Positions 35,310 to 44,163 of a stretch of DNA of 64,000 bases are shown here, in pieces. Source of the DNA: Branchiibius sp. NY16-3462-2 (GTDB lineage: Bacteria > Actinomycetota > Actinomycetes > Actinomycetales > Dermatophilaceae); contig NZ_LVCF01000040.1 of NCBI RefSeq assembly GCF_001594145.1, forward strand, positions 1 to 64,000. Reading direction: 5' to 3'. The notes beneath the pieces were generated by a model, which ran no database searches, was not told the DNA's origin, and saw nothing but the letters and a program-made list of their open reading frames with translations. Positions within the stretch are counted from its first letter, which is position 1. Every line of letters begins with the position of its first letter. A program made the position numbers and the translations under genes.

Positions 35310-37631
35310 TTACCGCTTCTTGGTGGCGTCCACGTACAGCACCATGCCGTCACCCAGCTTGGTCAGCACCGAGATCTTCGTCCCGGAACCGGCCGTCTTG
35401 GTGGAGGCGTAGGGGCTCTCGGCGCTCCAGTACTTGGTGGCACTGGAGTCATCGAAGGTGCGGACCGCGGCCTGCGAGGGGACCTTGGTCTCGACGCCCT
35501 GGCGGTGCAGGGTGAGGGCGTCGGTGCGCTCGGTGCCGAAGGTGGCATCGAACGGCGTGATCCGGTTGGACATCAACTGACCGGTCGACCACTTCAGCGG
35601 GGCCGGGTGGGCATCCACCGGCAGCACCTGACCGCCACCGGGGTGGTTGAAGACGTTGTTGTCCCCGAACTCGTTGTTGATGTACCAGACCAGCAGGCCG
35701 TCCTGGTAGGCGAAGTGCTCCACGTAGTCCGGCTTGGGGTCCGGGTACCAACCGAAGTTGTACGGACCCTCCTTGAGCGTCTTGTCGTAGCCGGAGTAGC
35801 GGCGGTACTCCGCCAGGTAGTAGTGCGACACCTGCTTGGAGGTCGAACCGGTCATCCGGGAGAACCCAGCAGCGGTCCACGCACTGGTGGTCGACTCCAC
35901 GTCGTCCACGGTGGTCTGACCGTTCACGGTCAACGCCAGGTCGTCCAGGAAGGCTCCGGCCTCGTTGACGCCTCCGTCGGTCTGGTACAGGAAGCGGAAC
36001 TTCACCTTCTGACCCTTGTAGGCGGACAGGTCGTAGTTGACCGAACCCCATTGCGGGGCAGAGCCGGTCAGCGCGTCGCCGACGTTGGTCCAGGTGCTGC
36101 CGCCGTCGGTGGACACCTGCGGGTAGAGGTAGTCGTACCCTTCCTCGATGTCGTACCAGATGGCAGCGGACAGTGACGCCGTCGTGGCGCTGGTCAGGTC
36201 CAGGTCACGGGTCAGCGACGAGGTGAGGTTGTCACCGCGACCGCTCCACCACTCGTAGGAACCGGACTTGGGCGTGTTGTAGTCGGTGACGACCGTCTTG
36301 TTCGGCAGCGTCACGGCCAGCGCCTGCGGCTTCCTGCGGTTGTCCAGATCGGCCGGGCCGAGGTTGACCAGCGCCCGCGACCCGTACGACACGGTCTTGA
36401 AGTCCAGCCAGCCCAACTGCAGCTTCTCCCACGCACCCATGTACCCCGGAGTCGTCCCGATGTCGTCCTTGCCGTGGTTCAGCCAGGAGCCCGCGCTCAT
36501 CAACGTCCAGAACGACGTGGAGTTGGTGGCCTTGTTGGTGGTGTCGTACAGATCCGGCAGACCCAGGTCGTGGCCGAACTCGTGGGTGAAGACACCCAGA
36601 CCGCCGTTCTCCGGCTCGGTGGTGTAGTCCGACACCCAGATACCGGTGTTGCCGATCTGCACACCACCGCCCTTGTTGGCGCCCGGGCCGGTGCTGCCGT
36701 AGCCGTAGCCGACGGCCCAGCGGTGGCTCCAGATGGCGTCCTCACCCTGAGCACCACCGCCGGCCTCCTCGCCCTCACCGGCGTGGATGGCCTGGAAGTG
36801 ATCGATGTAGCCGTCCGGCTCGTCGAAGTTGCCGTCGCCGTCGTAGTCATACCGGTCCCACTTGTCGAACTGCGACAGGTAGTCCTTGATCTGCGCGTCG
36901 GTCTTGCCCGAGGCCTTCTGCTGGTTGTACCAGGCGGTCAGCGTGTCACTGATGTAGGCCCAGTAGCCGATGGCGTCGTTGGAGTACTTGTTGCTGCCGT
37001 AGGCGGCCTCGTTGTAAGGCAGCGTCACCCAGTCCGAAACGTCACCTTCGACATCGAAACGGCCCTGGGACTGCGCCTTGTAGAAGTTCTTGAACGACTC
37101 GCCCTTGGTCCCGAACATCATGTCCAGGTAGTGCTGGCGGTCGAAGTTGCTCTCCCAGTAGGTGGAGTTGTTCTGCGTCCGGTCCGGCTGGGCGATCTGG
37201 TTCACCAGCGGGCCTGCGGTACCCCCGGCGGCCGGTTTGGTCGCCGTACCGAACTGCGACAGGACGGTGAAGATCGAGGCGGTGCGATCCACGTCGTACT
37301 CGACGTAGCGGCTCTGCTTGCCCTTGGTGCCCTTGGACCCCTTGTTGCCCGAGGAACCGTTGGTCTCCGACTGCACCTCGATGACGGTCTTGCCGTTGAC
37401 CTCCTTCGTGCTGGCCTTGCCCTGCACGAGTTTGGTCACGGCCTCCTGGCGCAGCGTGGCTGCGGCATCGGCGCGCGGGCTGGAGTAGTTGTCTTTCTGA
37501 GCCTGCTGCTGCTCCGGCCCGGCCGGGCCGACCGCGGGGACGGACAGGGCGCCAGCGCCGGTGGCCGTCAGGGTCAGACCCAGACTGATCGCGGTGGCAC
37601 CCGTGAGGGCACCCACCAAACGTACTTTCAC
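35310..37631 (-). CDS. Secreted immune-inhibitor-A-like metalloprotease (peptidase M6)
   Basis: Extracellular zinc endopeptidase of 773 aa. A signal peptide occupies about residues 1-29 (VGALTGATAISLGLTLTATG then GALS). A propeptide-like region follows to about 120. The zinc motif HEFGHDLGLPD is at 350-360. An Asp-rich calcium-like segment (DYDGDGNFDEPDGYIDHF) precedes it. The C-terminal 300 residues are beta-rich and carry the M6-associated jelly-roll-like region. The start is GTG behind GGAGG. It is monocistronic with its own terminator; its natural substrate is unknown. Confidence 0.92.
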   Translation of the reverse strand: MKVRLVGALTGATAISLGLTLTATGAGALSVPAVGPAGPEQQQAQKDNYSSPRADAAATLRQEAVTKLVQGKASTKEVNGKTVIEVQSETNGSSGNKGSKGTKGKQSRYVEYDVDRTASIFTVLSQFGTATKPAAGGTAGPLVNQIAQPDRTQNNSTYWESNFDRQHYLDMMFGTKGESFKNFYKAQSQGRFDVEGDVSDWVTLPYNEAAYGSNKYSNDAIGYWAYISDTLTAWYNQQKASGKTDAQIKDYLSQFDKWDRYDYDGDGNFDEPDGYIDHFQAIHAGEGEEAGGGAQGEDAIWSHRWAVGYGYGSTGPGANKGGGVQIGNTGIWVSDYTTEPENGGLGVFTHEFGHDLGLPDLYDTTNKATNSTSFWTLMSAGSWLNHGKDDIGTTPGYMGAWEKLQLGWLDFKTVSYGSRALVNLGPADLDNRRKPQALAVTLPNKTVVTDYNTPKSGSYEWWSGRGDNLTSSLTRDLDLTSATTASLSAAIWYDIEEGYDYLYPQVSTDGGSTWTNVGDALTGSAPQWGSVNYDLSAYKGQKVKFRFLYQTDGGVNEAGAFLDDLALTVNGQTTVDDVESTTSAWTAAGFSRMTGSTSKQVSHYYLAEYRRYSGYDKTLKEGPYNFGWYPDPKPDYVEHFAYQDGLLVWYINNEFGDNNVFNHPGGGQVLPVDAHPAPLKWSTGQLMSNRITPFDATFGTERTDALTLHRQGVETKVPSQAAVRTFDDSSATKYWSAESPYASTKTAGSGTKISVLTKLGDGMVLYVDATKKR

Positions 37632-37719
37632 AATTCCTCCGTGTGGGAGTCGGGATCGGCGACGGGGTTACGCACGCCTGAAAGGATTTTGCAAGGTTTT
37701 CCGGTCGATTGGTGGGAAA

Positions 37720-37737
37720 CTGACAGATAAATGTCAG
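37720..37737. promoter_or_regulatory. Interrupted palindrome before panB
   Basis: CTGACA (37720-37725) and TGTCAG (37732-37737) are exact inverted arms around GATAAA, 18 bp before the panB start in the gap between divergent protease and panB genes. GATAAA could also act as a -10 box. This may be an operator, but no regulator is adjacent. Confidence 0.35.
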
Positions 37738-37755
37738 GAACTACGATGACTTTTC

Positions 37756-38610
37756 ATGAGCGAACAGACCGCGCCCTACGGCGCTGGCACGCCCGCGGAG
37801 ACTCCCCGTCGCCGGACCCGGATCGTGCATCTGCTGGAAGCCAAGCAGCGCGGCGAGCGGTGGGCCATGCTCACGGCGTACGACCGGGCGTCGGCGGCGA
37901 TCTTCGAGGAAGCCGGGATTCCCGTCCTGCTCGTGGGTGACTCGGCGGCGAACAACGCTCTGGGCTATGACACGACCCTGCCCGTCACCACCGATGAACT
38001 GCTACCACTGGTGCGCGCCGTGGTGCGCGGGGCCCCCAACACACTGGTCGTGGCCGACCTGCCGTTCGGCAGTTATGAGGTCAGCCCGCACCAGGCGCTG
38101 GAGACCGCCGTCCGGTTCATGAAGGAAGGCCAGGCGCACGCGGTCAAACTCGAGGGCGGGGCCGAGATGGCACCGGTCATCGAAGCGATCACCGCGGCTG
38201 GTATCCCGGTGATGGCCCACATCGGTTTCACCCCGCAGAGCGAGCACGCCCTGGGCGGCTACCGAGTGCAGGGCCGTGGCGAGGAGAAGGCGCAGCAGCT
38301 GCTGCGGTCCGCGCACGCGGTGCAGGACGCCGGCGCATTCGCAGTCGTGATGGAGATGGTGCCGGCTCCCATCGCGGCGCAGGTCACCGCAGAACTGACC
38401 ATCCCGACGATCGGCATCGGCGCGGGTGTGGGGTGCGATGCCCAGGTGCTCGTCTGGTACGACTTCGCCGGGCTGAACGACCGCAAGATGCCCCGCTTCG
38501 TCAAGCAGTACGCCGATCTGCACGGCGTCCTGCTGGCGGCGGCGCGGGAGTACAAGGCCGAGGTCGAAGCGGGGACCTTCCCCGGGCCGGAGCACTCCTT
38601 CGACAGCTAG
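37756..38610 (+). CDS. panB: 3-methyl-2-oxobutanoate hydroxymethyltransferase
   Basis: First enzyme of pantothenate synthesis; it adds a hydroxymethyl group from methylene-tetrahydrofolate to 2-oxoisovalerate. The 284-aa TIM barrel shows MLTAYDRASA, VGDSAANNALGY with a metal-binding Asp, the catalytic region KLEGG, and MAHIGFTPQS. An N-terminal extension of about 30 residues is unusual but common in actinobacteria. It is convergent with an MFS gene only 4 bp away. Confidence 0.96.
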   Translation: MSEQTAPYGAGTPAETPRRRTRIVHLLEAKQRGERWAMLTAYDRASAAIFEEAGIPVLLVGDSAANNALGYDTTLPVTTDELLPLVRAVVRGAPNTLVVADLPFGSYEVSPHQALETAVRFMKEGQAHAVKLEGGAEMAPVIEAITAAGIPVMAHIGFTPQSEHALGGYRVQGRGEEKAQQLLRSAHAVQDAGAFAVVMEMVPAPIAAQVTAELTIPTIGIGAGVGCDAQVLVWYDFAGLNDRKMPRFVKQYADLHGVLLAAAREYKAEVEAGTFPGPEHSFDS

Positions 38611-38614
38611 GGCA

Positions 38615-39832
38615 TCAGCCGGAGCGCCGCGGCACCGCCCGCCACATCTGCAGGGCGGCCACCAGGCCGATCCCGCCGGAGATGGCGATCGCCGGACCCA
38701 GGCCGAGTAGTGCCGTGAAGGCAGCCAGCAGCAGCGGTCCGGCGGTGCCCCCGATGTCGGACATCTCGCGCCAGATCCCCAGGAACTGGGCGCGGCCGAG
38801 GTCAGGAGCGAAGTCGGCGCCGAGGGTCATCACCATCCCGGCACCGATCCCGTTGCCGAAGCCGAGGATGCACGAGACGAGGGTCAATGTCGCGACACCG
38901 TGCGTCAGCGGCATCGCCAGCATCGACAGGCCCATGACCAGCATGGAGGGCACCGTCACCCACCGCCGGCCCCGGATGTCCATCACCCGGCCCGCCGGGT
39001 AGAAGACCAGCATGTCGATGGCACCCGAGACGCCGTAGATCACCGAACTGACCTGCGGGCTCAGACCCAGATGCTCGGCCCACAGCGGGATGACGGCCTG
39101 CCGGGACTGCCGGACCGCCGACACCAGCAGAATGCCGACGCCGACGGTCGCGAAGACGGTCCACTTCTCGCGCAGGATCGTGCGCACCCGCGGTGCGGCA
39201 ACGGCGTCGGGCGAGGTGCGGGCGGCCAGTCCGTGACCGGGTAGATCCTTCAGGGTCGCCCCGAGGATCCCGGCCAGCAGCAGCGCGACGATGCACACGA
39301 CGTACGCGCCTCGCAGGTGCCACAGCGCCATCGCGGCGGCGCCGAGGAACGGGCCGATGAAGACCCCGACCCGCATGACTCCGCCGAGCGTGGACAGCGC
39401 CCGGGCGCGGTACTGGGCGGGTACGGCTTCGGTCAGATAGGTCTGCCGGGCCAGCAGGAACACCGAGCTGGCGATCCCGATCAGGAACACGCCGAGCGAG
39501 AAAACGGCGAGATTGCCTGCAAACAAACACAATACGGTTGCCAGTACGCCGAGTGCGGACGCTCCGACGATCGCCAGCCGCTCGCCGTACCGGTCGCAGA
39601 TGATCGAGGCGGGCACGTTGAACACCAGCGAGCCGGCGTTGATCAGCATCACCATCAGGGCGGCGACAGCGACGGAGGCGCCGAAGGAGCGGGCGGACAG
39701 CGCTACGACCGGCAGGATGGCGCCTTCACCCAGGCCGAACAGCAGGCTGGGGCCGTAGATCGGCACCGCGAGGCGGCGCAGGTCGCCCGGGGTGTCGTAG
39801 GTGGCGACCGGCTGCTGCGAAAGGTTCACCAC
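38615..39832 (-). CDS. MFS transporter (drug-efflux-like)
   Basis: Membrane protein of 405 aa with about 12 hydrophobic segments. It carries ICDRYGERLAIVGASALG (motif A region) after TM2 and AGRVMDIRGRRWVTVPS in the equivalent loop of the second half. The start is GTG. It is followed upstream by a second, unrelated MFS gene on the same strand 10 bp away. The substrate is unknown. Confidence 0.88.
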   Translation of the reverse strand: MVNLSQQPVATYDTPGDLRRLAVPIYGPSLLFGLGEGAILPVVALSARSFGASVAVAALMVMLINAGSLVFNVPASIICDRYGERLAIVGASALGVLATVLCLFAGNLAVFSLGVFLIGIASSVFLLARQTYLTEAVPAQYRARALSTLGGVMRVGVFIGPFLGAAAMALWHLRGAYVVCIVALLLAGILGATLKDLPGHGLAARTSPDAVAAPRVRTILREKWTVFATVGVGILLVSAVRQSRQAVIPLWAEHLGLSPQVSSVIYGVSGAIDMLVFYPAGRVMDIRGRRWVTVPSMLVMGLSMLAMPLTHGVATLTLVSCILGFGNGIGAGMVMTLGADFAPDLGRAQFLGIWREMSDIGGTAGPLLLAAFTALLGLGPAIAISGGIGLVAALQMWRAVPRRSG

Positions 39833-39842
39833 GCCGCCAATT

Positions 39843-41051
39843 TTATACGGTCTCTATGTACTCGCTCGCCACACCTTCCCTCGGGTGCGCCAGGATGCGC
39901 TGACCGAGTGCCGCGGTGAGGGCGAGCAACCCGCCGGCGACCAGGGGTACGAGGTAGGCATGCGCTCCGGCGACGTGGTCGGCCACCACCCCGCCGACGG
40001 CCGAACCCGCGGCGACACCGACCAGCATCGCGGTCAGGACCACACTGAGCGCCTCGTTGATCTGGTGCACCGGGATCAGTTGCTGGGTCAGGTTCATCGA
40101 GGTCACCAGGGCCGGGGCCGCGGCCAGTCCGGCGAGGAACATCAGGACTGCGAGCACACCGACCGAACGGGCCAGCAGGATCGGCGCCTGCATCAGCACC
40201 AGGACGAGCGCGGACACCAGCAGGACCCTGCGCATCGGCATCCGCACCGTGCGCGAACCGAAACCCAGCGCGGCGATGGCCGAGCCCAGAGCGAACGTGC
40301 CCAGGACGATGCCCGCCAGACCCGCGTGACCGAACTGTTTGCTGACCGCGATCGTGACGATCTCGTTGCTGCCGAAGATGACCCCGACCAGGAAGAGGCA
40401 CACGGCGAGCACCCGGATGCCCGGTTGGGCGATGGCCAGGCTCGGTTGGCGCACATGCTCGGCGCGGGCGGGCGGCTCGGTGCGCCGGTTGGCCATCAGC
40501 AGCACGGTGCCGGTGGCGTAGAGCACGACGGCCAGGATGAATCCGGACTCGGGGAACAGCAGCGTGGCCAGCGCGGCGGCCAGCGCCGGGCCGATGACGA
40601 AGGAGATCTCGTCGGCCACCTGTTCCAGCGCCATCGCCGAGTGTCGCTGGTCATCCGGGGCCAGATGCACCCAGCGCGCCCGGGACATCGTGCCGATCTC
40701 GACGACGATCGCGCTCAGGGAGTAGGTGACGAACAAGGTCCAGGTCGGCCAGGAGAACACCGACGCCAGGACGGTCGCGACCGACCAGGCCACGCCCCAC
40801 GCCACCAGCGGTAGGGCGATGGTGCGCTGGCCGTGCGTGTCGATGAGTCGGCCGACGATGACCGCGGTGATCGCGAAGACGACCAGTCCCACCGCGGAGA
40901 CGGCCCCGGCCAGACCGTAGGAACCGGTGCGACCCGAGATCATCGCAACGATCGCGACCCCGAACATCGCGTTGCCGAGGCGTCCGACAGCGGCACTGAC
41001 GACGAAAGATCGCGCTCCGGGCAGCGCGAGAAGACGGCGGTAGGCGTTCAG
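39843..41051 (-). CDS. MFS transporter, probable CTG start
   Basis: Membrane protein with about 12 hydrophobic segments and VGRLIDTHGQRTIALPL as motif A. The first conventional start is ATG at 40967, which would cut off a typical MFS lead-in (YRRLLALPGARSFVVSAAVG) that is encoded in frame just upstream. No ATG, GTG or TTG exists in that frame. CTG at 41051, 10 bp after AAGGA, gives 402 aa. Alternatives are the shorter protein or a sequence error near 41050. The upstream 61-aa gene ends 1 bp before the CTG. Confidence 0.75.
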   Translation of the reverse strand: MNAYRRLLALPGARSFVVSAAVGRLGNAMFGVAIVAMISGRTGSYGLAGAVSAVGLVVFAITAVIVGRLIDTHGQRTIALPLVAWGVAWSVATVLASVFSWPTWTLFVTYSLSAIVVEIGTMSRARWVHLAPDDQRHSAMALEQVADEISFVIGPALAAALATLLFPESGFILAVVLYATGTVLLMANRRTEPPARAEHVRQPSLAIAQPGIRVLAVCLFLVGVIFGSNEIVTIAVSKQFGHAGLAGIVLGTFALGSAIAALGFGSRTVRMPMRRVLLVSALVLVLMQAPILLARSVGVLAVLMFLAGLAAAPALVTSMNLTQQLIPVHQINEALSVVLTAMLVGVAAGSAVGGVVADHVAGAHAYLVPLVAGGLLALTAALGQRILAHPREGVASEYIETV

Positions 41052-41052
41052 G

Positions 41053-41238
41053 TCAGCGCTGTCCTTCGTCGTTCCAGCGCCGGTCCTCTTCGTCCCACTG
41101 CTCGGACTTCTCGTGCGCGGTCTGCAGGGCGTTCTGCGCGGCCTCGGGCGTGTCGTAGGGGCCCATGACGTTGGCGTTGGGCGAGCGGTCCTCGTCGGAC
41201 TCCACCTGGGCGGTGTCGACGTTGTACCAGTACTGCAT
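41053..41238 (-). CDS. Conserved small acidic protein (61 aa)
   Basis: Small soluble protein of 61 aa, rich in Asp/Glu/Gln. It begins QYWYNVDTAQVESDEDRS and carries MGPYDTPEAAQNAL, a pattern I know from short uncharacterised actinobacterial proteins. An ATG start follows GAGGAG-like sequence (GAGGAGCC). It lies immediately upstream of the MFS gene and may be co-transcribed. No function can be assigned. Confidence 0.7.
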   Translation of the reverse strand: MQYWYNVDTAQVESDEDRSPNANVMGPYDTPEAAQNALQTAHEKSEQWDEEDRRWNDEGQR

Positions 41239-41332
41239 GACGGCTCCTCACGGCATCAAACGGGACTGGGGCCAGCCTATGGCGTGCCACCATCAGCCGC
41301 TCACGGCGGCGTAGGTCATACACTCGCGAAGT

Positions 41333-42112
41333 ATGAGCGCAACGTACCCCTTGGGCATTGATGTTGGCGGCAGCGGGATCAAAGGAGCGCCTGTCGACCT
41401 GGCGACAGGTCAGTTTGCCGACGACCGGTTACGGATCGAAACGCCGCAGCCGTCGACACCGGCCGCTGTCACCGAAGTGATCGCGCAGATCGTGGAGCAC
41501 TTCGAGGACAAGATCAAGGGCGAGGCCATCGGCATCACCCTGCCCGCCGTGGTGACCCATGGGATCGTGCGCACCGCGGCCAACATCGACCCGGGCTGGA
41601 TCGGGATGGCCGCCGAGGAGATGCTCAGCGCGAAGGCGGGCCACCCGGTCACGGTGATCAATGACGCGGACGCCGCCGGGGTCGGTGAGTTGCACTACGG
41701 CGCGGCCCGTGACCACGAAGGGGTGGTGCTGGTGTCGACGCTGGGCACGGGGATCGGTAGTGCGTTGCTGAGCGAGGGAGCCCTGGTCCCGAACACCGAA
41801 CTCGGTCACCTGGAGATCGACGGTCACGACGCCGAGCACAAGGCCGCCGACAGTGCCCGGGACCGCGAGGACCTGTCCTGGGAGAAGTGGGCAGGACGGC
41901 TGCAGCGCTACTACAGCCACGTCGAGGACCTGCTGTGGCCCGATCTGATCGTCGTCGGCGGCGGCGTCAGCAAGAAGGCCGACAAGTTCCTGCCGTTGTT
42001 GCACCTGCGGGCACCGATCGTCGCGGCGCAACTGGAGAATGCCGCAGGCATCGTGGGCGCGGCATGGCTGGCCGATGCCCGGGCCAAGAGTGCGGCTGCG
42101 AAGAAGAAGTAG
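41333..42112 (+). CDS. ppgK: Polyphosphate glucokinase
   Basis: ROK-family kinase (259 aa) that phosphorylates glucose using polyphosphate or ATP, a typical actinobacterial enzyme. The phosphate-binding motif is GIDVGGSGIKGAPVD at 8-22, the catalytic Asp is in INDADAAGVGE near 112, and LGTGIGSAL lies near 140. A Lys/Ala tail ends the protein. There is no clear Shine-Dalgarno; TACACT lies 8 nt before the ATG, so a leaderless mRNA is possible. Confidence 0.94.
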   Translation: MSATYPLGIDVGGSGIKGAPVDLATGQFADDRLRIETPQPSTPAAVTEVIAQIVEHFEDKIKGEAIGITLPAVVTHGIVRTAANIDPGWIGMAAEEMLSAKAGHPVTVINDADAAGVGELHYGAARDHEGVVLVSTLGTGIGSALLSEGALVPNTELGHLEIDGHDAEHKAADSARDREDLSWEKWAGRLQRYYSHVEDLLWPDLIVVGGGVSKKADKFLPLLHLRAPIVAAQLENAAGIVGAAWLADARAKSAAAKKK

Positions 42113-42115
42113 CTG

Positions 42116-43240
42116 TTACTTCCTTCGCAGTTTGCCGACCGCAGCGGCGACCTGCGACTTGGCCTGCGGCAGATAGGTTTTCGCCGTCTTGCGAACAACC
42201 GGCAGTGCCTTGTTGAACGGGGTGTAGAGCGGCGACAGCGGCTTGTCCCACGTCCCGATCAACTGGTCCTCGTGCTTGGCGAACTGCCGTTTGAAATCCG
42301 AGATGCCGTCGTTGAGCAGGCCGTTGAAGTCGTAGCGCTGCACACCGATGGCCTTCATCTGCTGCATCGCGTAGAACTTCAGCCCGTAGTTCAGGCGCAG
42401 CTTCTGCCCGCGCGGTGAGACCCCGCCGTACAACTCGAACGCGGTGCGCGCGGACGCGACGAGCCAGACGAACGCCACGACCTCGTCGCCCTCCCAGGCG
42501 GCCAGCAGATGGGAGTCGCCGCCCATCAGGTCCCGGATCCCGCGGTGGTAGGCGTCGTCGTGGACGGCGAATCCGTTGCGCTCGCCGGTGGCCCGGTTGA
42601 TCGCCAGCACCGCATTGAGGTCCCGATCGGTGACCACCTCACCGAAACGAACTTCTTTGTTGCGCAGCGACTTTCGGACGTTCTGACGGGTGGTGGAGGT
42701 GAAGGCGGCAAGGATTGCGTCCTCATCGGGAGTCAGATCCACGATCAGGGTGTGCGGGATGAGACCGGTGTTGTCCGAGCGGGTGAACCCGCTGGCCTGC
42801 AGATCGGCCAGCCACCCAGTGACCGGCTCGGTGAGCTTCTGCGCGATGACCTCATCGGCCGAGGGTCCGCCCTCACCCTTGCCGGGTTGCGCGACCGGGG
42901 AGAACGGCTCGGGCCAGTCCGGCTCGATGGTCAGCGCCAGCGGCTTCCGGGTCGCCTTCACGTGGCTCGCGATGGCCTGCAGCACCGTGACGCGATCAGC
43001 CTGCGCCGCCTGCGGCCCGCGGGGGATGTACGCCAGGCAACTGATCGGCAGTTTGCGGAAGAGCACCTGGGCGGAACCGATGACCTTCTCGTCGTCGTGC
43101 ACCAGCAGCCGGGTGACGTCCCACTCGTAACGGGCCTTCAGCGCGCCCCAGCCCCACAGTTGCAACGGGTGCCCGCCGGCATCGTTGACGATGCCGTTCC
43201 AGGCTGTTTCGTCCTCGACGACGGTGACCTGAGGGCTCAT
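42116..43240 (-). CDS. FemA/FemB-family aminoacyltransferase-like protein
   Basis: Protein of 374 aa with the double-GNAT FemABX fold. PLQLWGWGALKARYEWDVTR near the N-terminus and FTSTTRQNVRKSLRNK in the middle are characteristic. Members transfer amino acids from tRNA to lipid II side chains in peptidoglycan cross-bridges. The stop lies 3 bp from the convergent ppgK stop. The amino acid transferred cannot be told. Confidence 0.87.
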   Translation of the reverse strand: MSPQVTVVEDETAWNGIVNDAGGHPLQLWGWGALKARYEWDVTRLLVHDDEKVIGSAQVLFRKLPISCLAYIPRGPQAAQADRVTVLQAIASHVKATRKPLALTIEPDWPEPFSPVAQPGKGEGGPSADEVIAQKLTEPVTGWLADLQASGFTRSDNTGLIPHTLIVDLTPDEDAILAAFTSTTRQNVRKSLRNKEVRFGEVVTDRDLNAVLAINRATGERNGFAVHDDAYHRGIRDLMGGDSHLLAAWEGDEVVAFVWLVASARTAFELYGGVSPRGQKLRLNYGLKFYAMQQMKAIGVQRYDFNGLLNDGISDFKRQFAKHEDQLIGTWDKPLSPLYTPFNKALPVVRKTAKTYLPQAKSQVAAAVGKLRRK

Positions 43241-43264
43241 ACGCTCAACCCTAGCCAGGTCCGG

Positions 43265-43441
43265 TCAGCGGGCTCGCGCCGCCTTGAACGACTTCTTGTC
43301 GACCTTTGCCGTCACCTCGAAGGTGCGCTTGTCCTGCCGCTCGGCGTACCCCTGCTTGGCCAGGCGGTGCCACACCACGGGGCACTTCTTGCAGCGCGTG
43401 CTGGACTTGCAGCACTTCTTCTTGGTCTTCACGACGGGCAC
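43265..43441 (-). CDS. Small Cys/Lys-rich protein (58 aa), zinc-finger-like
   Basis: A GTG-started frame of 58 aa, shorter than usual gene-calling cut-offs. It starts MPVVKTKKKCCKSSTRCKKC and has four cysteines (10, 11, 17, 20) in a C-C-x5-C-x2-C pattern. A basic, mixed segment (WHRLAKQGYAERQDKRTFEV) follows. The codon third positions are G/C-rich and the charge pattern is non-random. It lies 24 bp upstream of the FemAB gene on the same strand. I know similar short proteins in actinobacteria without function; metal or nucleic-acid binding is inferred. Confidence 0.6.
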   Translation of the reverse strand: MPVVKTKKKCCKSSTRCKKCPVVWHRLAKQGYAERQDKRTFEVTAKVDKKSFKAARAR

Positions 43442-43478
43442 GGCTGTAGCTTAGGCGAGCCTTCCCTGGCTCACCAAT

Positions 43479-44138
43479 TCAGTCGACCTCAGGGGTGACC
43501 GCTCCCTGCCCCCGGAAATCCTGCAGGTGCACTCCCCCGTCCACGCCGTAACTGCTGATGTGGTTCAGGTACATCCCCCGGCCTGCCTCGCTGGCGGTGC
43601 CGTCGTGGATCGGCACCAGGAGACGGGGCTGGATCCGGCGGACGAACGCGATCGTGTCCTTCACCGCCGACCAGGGGGCGGTGACGGGCACGGCCAGGAT
43701 GTCGATCGACGTACCCGGATCGGCATCTAACGCGTCTCCGGGATGGAACAGCGTCAGGTCCCCGGAGGCAAACACCAGGCCGGTGTTGGTGATCCGCGGG
43801 ATGTAGGGGTGGATCTCGGCGTGCTGGGCGCCGACCGGCGTCACGCTGAGATCGCCGATCTCGACCGGCGCGTCACCGCCGGACCAGGCCTGGATCGAGG
43901 CTTGATCCGCGAACTGCTCGGCTGTCTGCGGGTCGGCGTAGATCGGCACATCCGGGTTAGCGGCCAACACGGTCGCCAGTTGCTCGCCGGTGACATGGTC
44001 GGCGTGTTGGTGGGTGACGAAGACGGCGGTCAGATTCGTGACACCGCTGACGTCGGAGAACCCACCCGGATCGACGAGAACTCGTGTCGAACCGGTGTCG
44101 ATCAGGACGGCGGCGTGGCCGAGATGCGTCAGTTCCAT
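43479..44138 (-). CDS. MBL-fold metal-dependent hydrolase (UlaG-like)
   Basis: Cytosolic protein of 219 aa with the metallo-beta-lactamase fold. The metal motif THQHADHV is at about 42-49, with further ligands expected in GAQHAEI, ASGDLTLFHPGDALD and PIHDGT. It begins ELTHLGHAAVLI, as UlaG-like proteins do. The substrate is unknown. It is divergent from guaB1 with only 25 bp between start codons. Confidence 0.85.
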   Translation of the reverse strand: MELTHLGHAAVLIDTGSTRVLVDPGGFSDVSGVTNLTAVFVTHQHADHVTGEQLATVLAANPDVPIYADPQTAEQFADQASIQAWSGGDAPVEIGDLSVTPVGAQHAEIHPYIPRITNTGLVFASGDLTLFHPGDALDADPGTSIDILAVPVTAPWSAVKDTIAFVRRIQPRLLVPIHDGTASEAGRGMYLNHISSYGVDGGVHLQDFRGQGAVTPEVD

Positions 44139-44163
44139 GGGTTCAACCGTACGATGGGCTTCC

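Noticed and set aside
32571..35412. Long plus-strand frames opposite glnE and glnA2
   Set aside because: Both genes on the minus strand have full sets of motifs; the plus frames are composition artefacts.
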